Shown piece after piece: positions 61,674 to 64,000 of a stretch of DNA of 64,000 nt. This stretch comes from DATLLJ01 sp965229885 (GTDB lineage Bacteria; Acidobacteriota; Vicinamibacteria; Vicinamibacterales; CAVVIG01). Numbering within the stretch: position 1 is the stretch's first letter; the number at the start of each line of letters is the position of its first letter. Made by a program: the position numbers and the translations under genes. The notes below the pieces were generated by a model that saw nothing but the letters and a program-made list of their open reading frames with translations, made no database searches and was not told the DNA's origin. The DNA lies in the NCBI GenBank assembly GCA_965229885.1, contig CBDDJX010000003.1, positions 1,922,001 to 1,986,000 of the forward strand, in the 5' to 3' direction.

Positions 61674-62163
61674 TCAGCAGATGTCGGTCGCGTCGTTCCA
61701 GGTAAGGAAGGCCCTGGTTCTCAAGAGCCGATGATGCGTCGCCCGGAGCAGATGCCGCCCCACGCGAAAGAGATTCCGCACGAGGCCATGCACGGACACG
61801 AAGCGTTGCGCCTGTCCGGCCGATTTGAATCGGCGCATCTGGCGCTCCCGTTGGCGCGTGGGTTGATGCGAGATCTCGGCCCGATCGTTCTCGTACTGCG
61901 TCGTGCTATGCACCACCGACGGCATCACCCGCCGGTGGGCCGCCGTGTAGCTCCGCAGCTGGTCCGTGATCAGCCGGCGGGGCGTACGGCCTTGCCCTTT
62001 CAACAACTTCCGGAAGAAGCGCTCGGCGGCGTTGCGATCACGCCGGGGTTGCACGAGGATGTCGAGGACATCGCCGTCGTGATCGCCCGCGCGCCAGAGA
62101 TACTGCTGGCGCCCCCGAATGGTGACGAACAGTTCGTCCAAGTACCACGTGTCGCCGAGGCGT
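61674..62163 (-). pseudogene. IS6-family transposase, 3' fragment
   Basis: From the IS5 boundary the minus strand reads PRLGDTWYLDELFVTIRGRQ, QYLWRAGDHDGDVLDILVQP, RRLITDQLRSYTAAHRRVMP and the Glu region EISHQPTRQRERQMRRFKSA, the IS6 DDE core with all three acidic positions. The N-terminal DNA-binding part is missing, cut exactly where the IS5 element begins. Confidence 0.85.
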
Positions 62164-63248
62164 GGCGTTGGTGCATGAATCGAAGCTGACCCGCGGCCGT
62201 CACTGTCGAGAGGCCACTCACCGACCAATACTGTACGATTCCGGCCGACCAAGTTCGGTCATCTGATTCAGGACGTTGCACGCGATGACCGCCTCGGTCG
62301 CTCGCCCGCCTGGGGAGCGAGCGCGAAGACTCCCGCCGATGATCGATTTGTACCGAAAGAAGGCGTTCTCGACGCGGGCCTGCCGATGATAGCCAACCTC
62401 CTTCTTCCACCGCCGGCGGCCGATCTTCTTCATCTTCTTGATCGTGCGATCCCGAGCACTCGATCGCGGTCTCCGTCGAGACACCCGTGCCGTCTTGTTC
62501 GATGGGACCACCGCGATCGCGCCTCGTGCAGCGGCCATCTCGTAGAACGCGATCGTGTCGTAGGCCGCATCGCCCGTGACGCTGGCGAGACCCCCGTCGA
62601 CGGCGCCGATCAGTTCGAGGGCCGTCGTCGCGTCATCGACCGTCGCTTCCGTCAACGCGTGGGCGACGATCACCCCCGATCGGTCGACGCCCAGATGGAG
62701 CTTCTTCCAGCCGCGCGTACCGCGTACGCCGTGTTTCGCCCTAGCCCATTCGCCTTCGCCCACGATCGACAGTCCCGTGCTGTCGACGATCAAATGCACG
62801 CCTTTGCCGGTCGGGACTCGCTCACGCCTGAGGTCGAGGTACTGGCCACGCCGTGCGAGCGTTGTGTGATCGGGCGCGGCGAGCGCAAGATCCATCATCC
62901 CGAAGAGCGACTGCAGAACCCCCTCGGTCTGGCGGAGTGGCAGGTGGAACAGAAGACGGAGCGTCAGTGCGATTGCGATGGCGACGTCGGAGTACTTCTG
63001 CTGCCCTCCGCGACTGCCGACGCCCGCCGGCTCCCAGGTGGCGATCGCTTCCGGTGACACCCACAGGGTGATGTCGCCGCGTCCGACGAGGGCACGATCG
63101 TAGGAGGCCCAGTTCGCGACGTGGTACTTGGTCTTGTACGTGGGATGGACTCTCGAATGCATCCCTTCAGTGTGGCCGCGGTGCACAGGAGATCAAGCGG
63201 ATCCCAGTCTCTGGACGTCTCAGCCCGCAGGATTCATGCACCAACGCC
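62164..63248 (-). mobile_element. IS5-family insertion sequence with 18-bp perfect terminal repeats
   Basis: GGCGTTGGTGCATGAATC at 62164-62181 is repeated in inverse at 63231-63248. The 1,085-bp element encodes one complete transposase. Its left side abuts the IS6 fragment and its right side the DinB fragment. No matching short target duplication is evident, which suggests a deletion or recombination at one side. Confidence 0.8.
62218..63162 (-). CDS. IS5-family transposase
   Basis: A 314-residue DDE transposase. N-terminal YKTKYHVANWASYDRALVGR and DITLWVSPEAI are typical of IS5 proteins. The catalytic residues lie in VHLIVDSTGLSIVGEGEW (Asp), LASVTGDAAYDTIAFYEM (Asp) and VGYHRQARVENAFFRYKSII (Glu with the YREK-like motif). 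There are no stops or shifts. I take the ATG at 63162 (MHSRVHPTYK) as start; an upstream ATG adds eight residues. Confidence 0.9.
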   Translation of the reverse strand: MHSRVHPTYKTKYHVANWASYDRALVGRGDITLWVSPEAIATWEPAGVGSRGGQQKYSDVAIAIALTLRLLFHLPLRQTEGVLQSLFGMMDLALAAPDHTTLARRGQYLDLRRERVPTGKGVHLIVDSTGLSIVGEGEWARAKHGVRGTRGWKKLHLGVDRSGVIVAHALTEATVDDATTALELIGAVDGGLASVTGDAAYDTIAFYEMAAARGAIAVVPSNKTARVSRRRPRSSARDRTIKKMKKIGRRRWKKEVGYHRQARVENAFFRYKSIIGGSLRARSPGGRATEAVIACNVLNQMTELGRPESYSIGR

Positions 63249-63420
63249 GGTCGACGACATCTTGCTCGTGACCAATGAGATGGCCGAGCAGCTCCCGCGC
63301 CGTAAGGGCCTTAGGTTCCGGGCGCCAGTCGAGTTTGTCCGCCGACACAGCGTTGAAGACGCGCACGAAGAGTGGGATATCGGTCGAACGACACTGAAGG
63401 AAGAATTCCCGATTGGTCAT
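63249..63420 (-). pseudogene. DinB-family N-terminal fragment cut by the IS5 element
   Basis: MTNREFFLQCRSTDIPLFVR then VFNAVSADKLDWRPEPKALT and ARELLGHLIGHEQDVVDR is the first half of a DinB-like four-helix bundle, including the first metal-ligand His. It then runs into the IS5 terminal repeat and stops. The second half is not found on the other side of the element. Confidence 0.72.
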
Positions 63421-63450
63421 CTACTAACTCCTTTTTGACATCACGCTACA

Positions 63451-64000
63451 TCAAGACGAGGAACTGCTGGCCAAAGGGGTCAATCCTAGTACCTCATATC
63501 CACTCGCCTGGGTGAACGCGGCCAGCGCGTCCTTATGTCGGGCTTCCACTTGCGCCCGGAGTGTCTGAAACTCGGCGGTCGTGCGCAGCGGGTCGAGAAA
63601 TGAATCGCGCATCGTCCATGGATAGCAGAAGAATCCCCTCTGCACCGCCTTGCCGATCAGTGAGAGCCCTCGCTCGACTGCGCCAGCAGGCACGAACCAT
63701 ATACTGACGTAATAGAGGAACTCCGGATCGAGTTCGATCAGATCAAAATCGATTCGCTCCAGCGCCGCGAGCGCGGCGTCGTGGTTCCCGTCAGCCACTC
63801 CGCGAAGCGCCCTCAAACACTGTGTTAAAGAAGGATCAGCGCTTTGAAAGTGCGGGCTTTGGATGGCATCATCGAGCACCCTGATCGCCTCTGTTCGACA
63901 ACCAAGCTCGATGAACGACAGTGCTGTCGTGAACTCGCTGAAGGGTTTTCCTGCCGCAGCGTCGATCGCTTGCTGATACTGGCCGGCCATCCAGAGGCTG
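63451..64000 (-). CDS. TPR-containing protein, C-terminal part (probably of a Ser/Thr kinase or transcriptional regulator)
   Basis: The frame is open to the right window edge and ends at 63451. It shows tetratricopeptide-like helices (FTTALSFIELGCRTEAIRVL, QCLRALRGVADGNHDAALAA) and YYVSIWFVPAGAVERGLSLI, then GFFCYPWTMRDSFLDPLRTT and FQTLRAQVEARHKDALAAF, the C-terminal pattern of acidobacterial kinase-TPR and winged-helix-TPR proteins (DPxLxPLRxxPxFxxL). Only the last 182 or so residues are visible, so the N-terminal effector domain is unknown. Confidence 0.7.
   Translation of the reverse strand, partial: SLWMAGQYQQAIDAAAGKPFSEFTTALSFIELGCRTEAIRVLDDAIQSPHFQSADPSLTQCLRALRGVADGNHDAALAALERIDFDLIELDPEFLYYVSIWFVPAGAVERGLSLIGKAVQRGFFCYPWTMRDSFLDPLRTTAEFQTLRAQVEARHKDALAAFTQASGYEVLGLTPLASSSSS

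Overview
This is a high-GC chromosomal window from a Gram-negative (LPS-transporting) bacterium. The protein families and gene order (lptB-lptC/A-recJ, accA-dnaE, DUF6152 proteins, PQQ-like propellers, bactofilin, DUF2934/Crp cassette, remnant TPR kinases) point to an acidobacterium, probably of the Vicinamibacterales type. That assignment is inferred from gene content; there is no rRNA gene here.

Region 1 (1-26.3 kb) is a dense housekeeping block. Leftward genes run lptB (cut by the window edge), a fused LptC/LptA protein, recJ, accA, dnaE and guaA. Rightward come a BamB-like beta-propeller protein and a 1,300-residue NtrY-like histidine kinase. Next are pssA-psd (phosphatidylethanolamine synthesis), a YdcH-like small protein, rimI-tsaB, mutS, a peptide-binding lipoprotein gene with two in-frame amber codons, an overlapping deoxyhypusine-synthase-like/agmatinase pair (polyamine metabolism), a membrane-anchored TPR protein and tRNA-Arg(CCU). 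A broken GxxExxY gene sits between recJ and accA.

Region 2 (26.3-42 kb) mixes secreted and envelope genes: two lipoprotein/secreted families, DUF6152, a zinc-ribbon protein with bactofilin, apt-acyP, two GT39 glycosyltransferases, a TlpA-like thioredoxin, a PHB-depolymerase-like hydrolase and a two-subunit molybdenum hydroxylase. An IS3-type element is inserted at 27.8 kb.

Region 3 (42-64 kb) is an accessory, insertion-rich region. It holds a second near-identical IS3 copy, a third diverged IS3 remnant, and fragments of IS1380, IS256 (at 31 kb), IS6 and IS481. There are two IS110-type copies in inverted orientation, one carrying a nested intact IS481, and an intact IS5-family element with 18-bp terminal repeats. 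A decayed tyrosine integrase lies beside a tRNA-Ser fragment. Between these lie a B12-binding radical SAM enzyme, a DUF4159 protein, a complete ferric-iron-type ABC transporter operon, and many truncated or chimeric genes (glyoxalase, DinB, DinB/kinase chimera, Crp, SnoaL).

Three patterns recur. First, a TANNNT box lies 5-9 nt before at least ten start codons, suggesting leaderless transcripts, including a symmetric box shared by tsaB and mutS. Second, otherwise intact reading frames carry single in-frame stops, mostly where Gln or Gly is expected, or single-base homopolymer shifts. Third, IS copies share the same disabling mutations. The second pattern may be decay, readthrough or assembly error; the sequence alone cannot decide.
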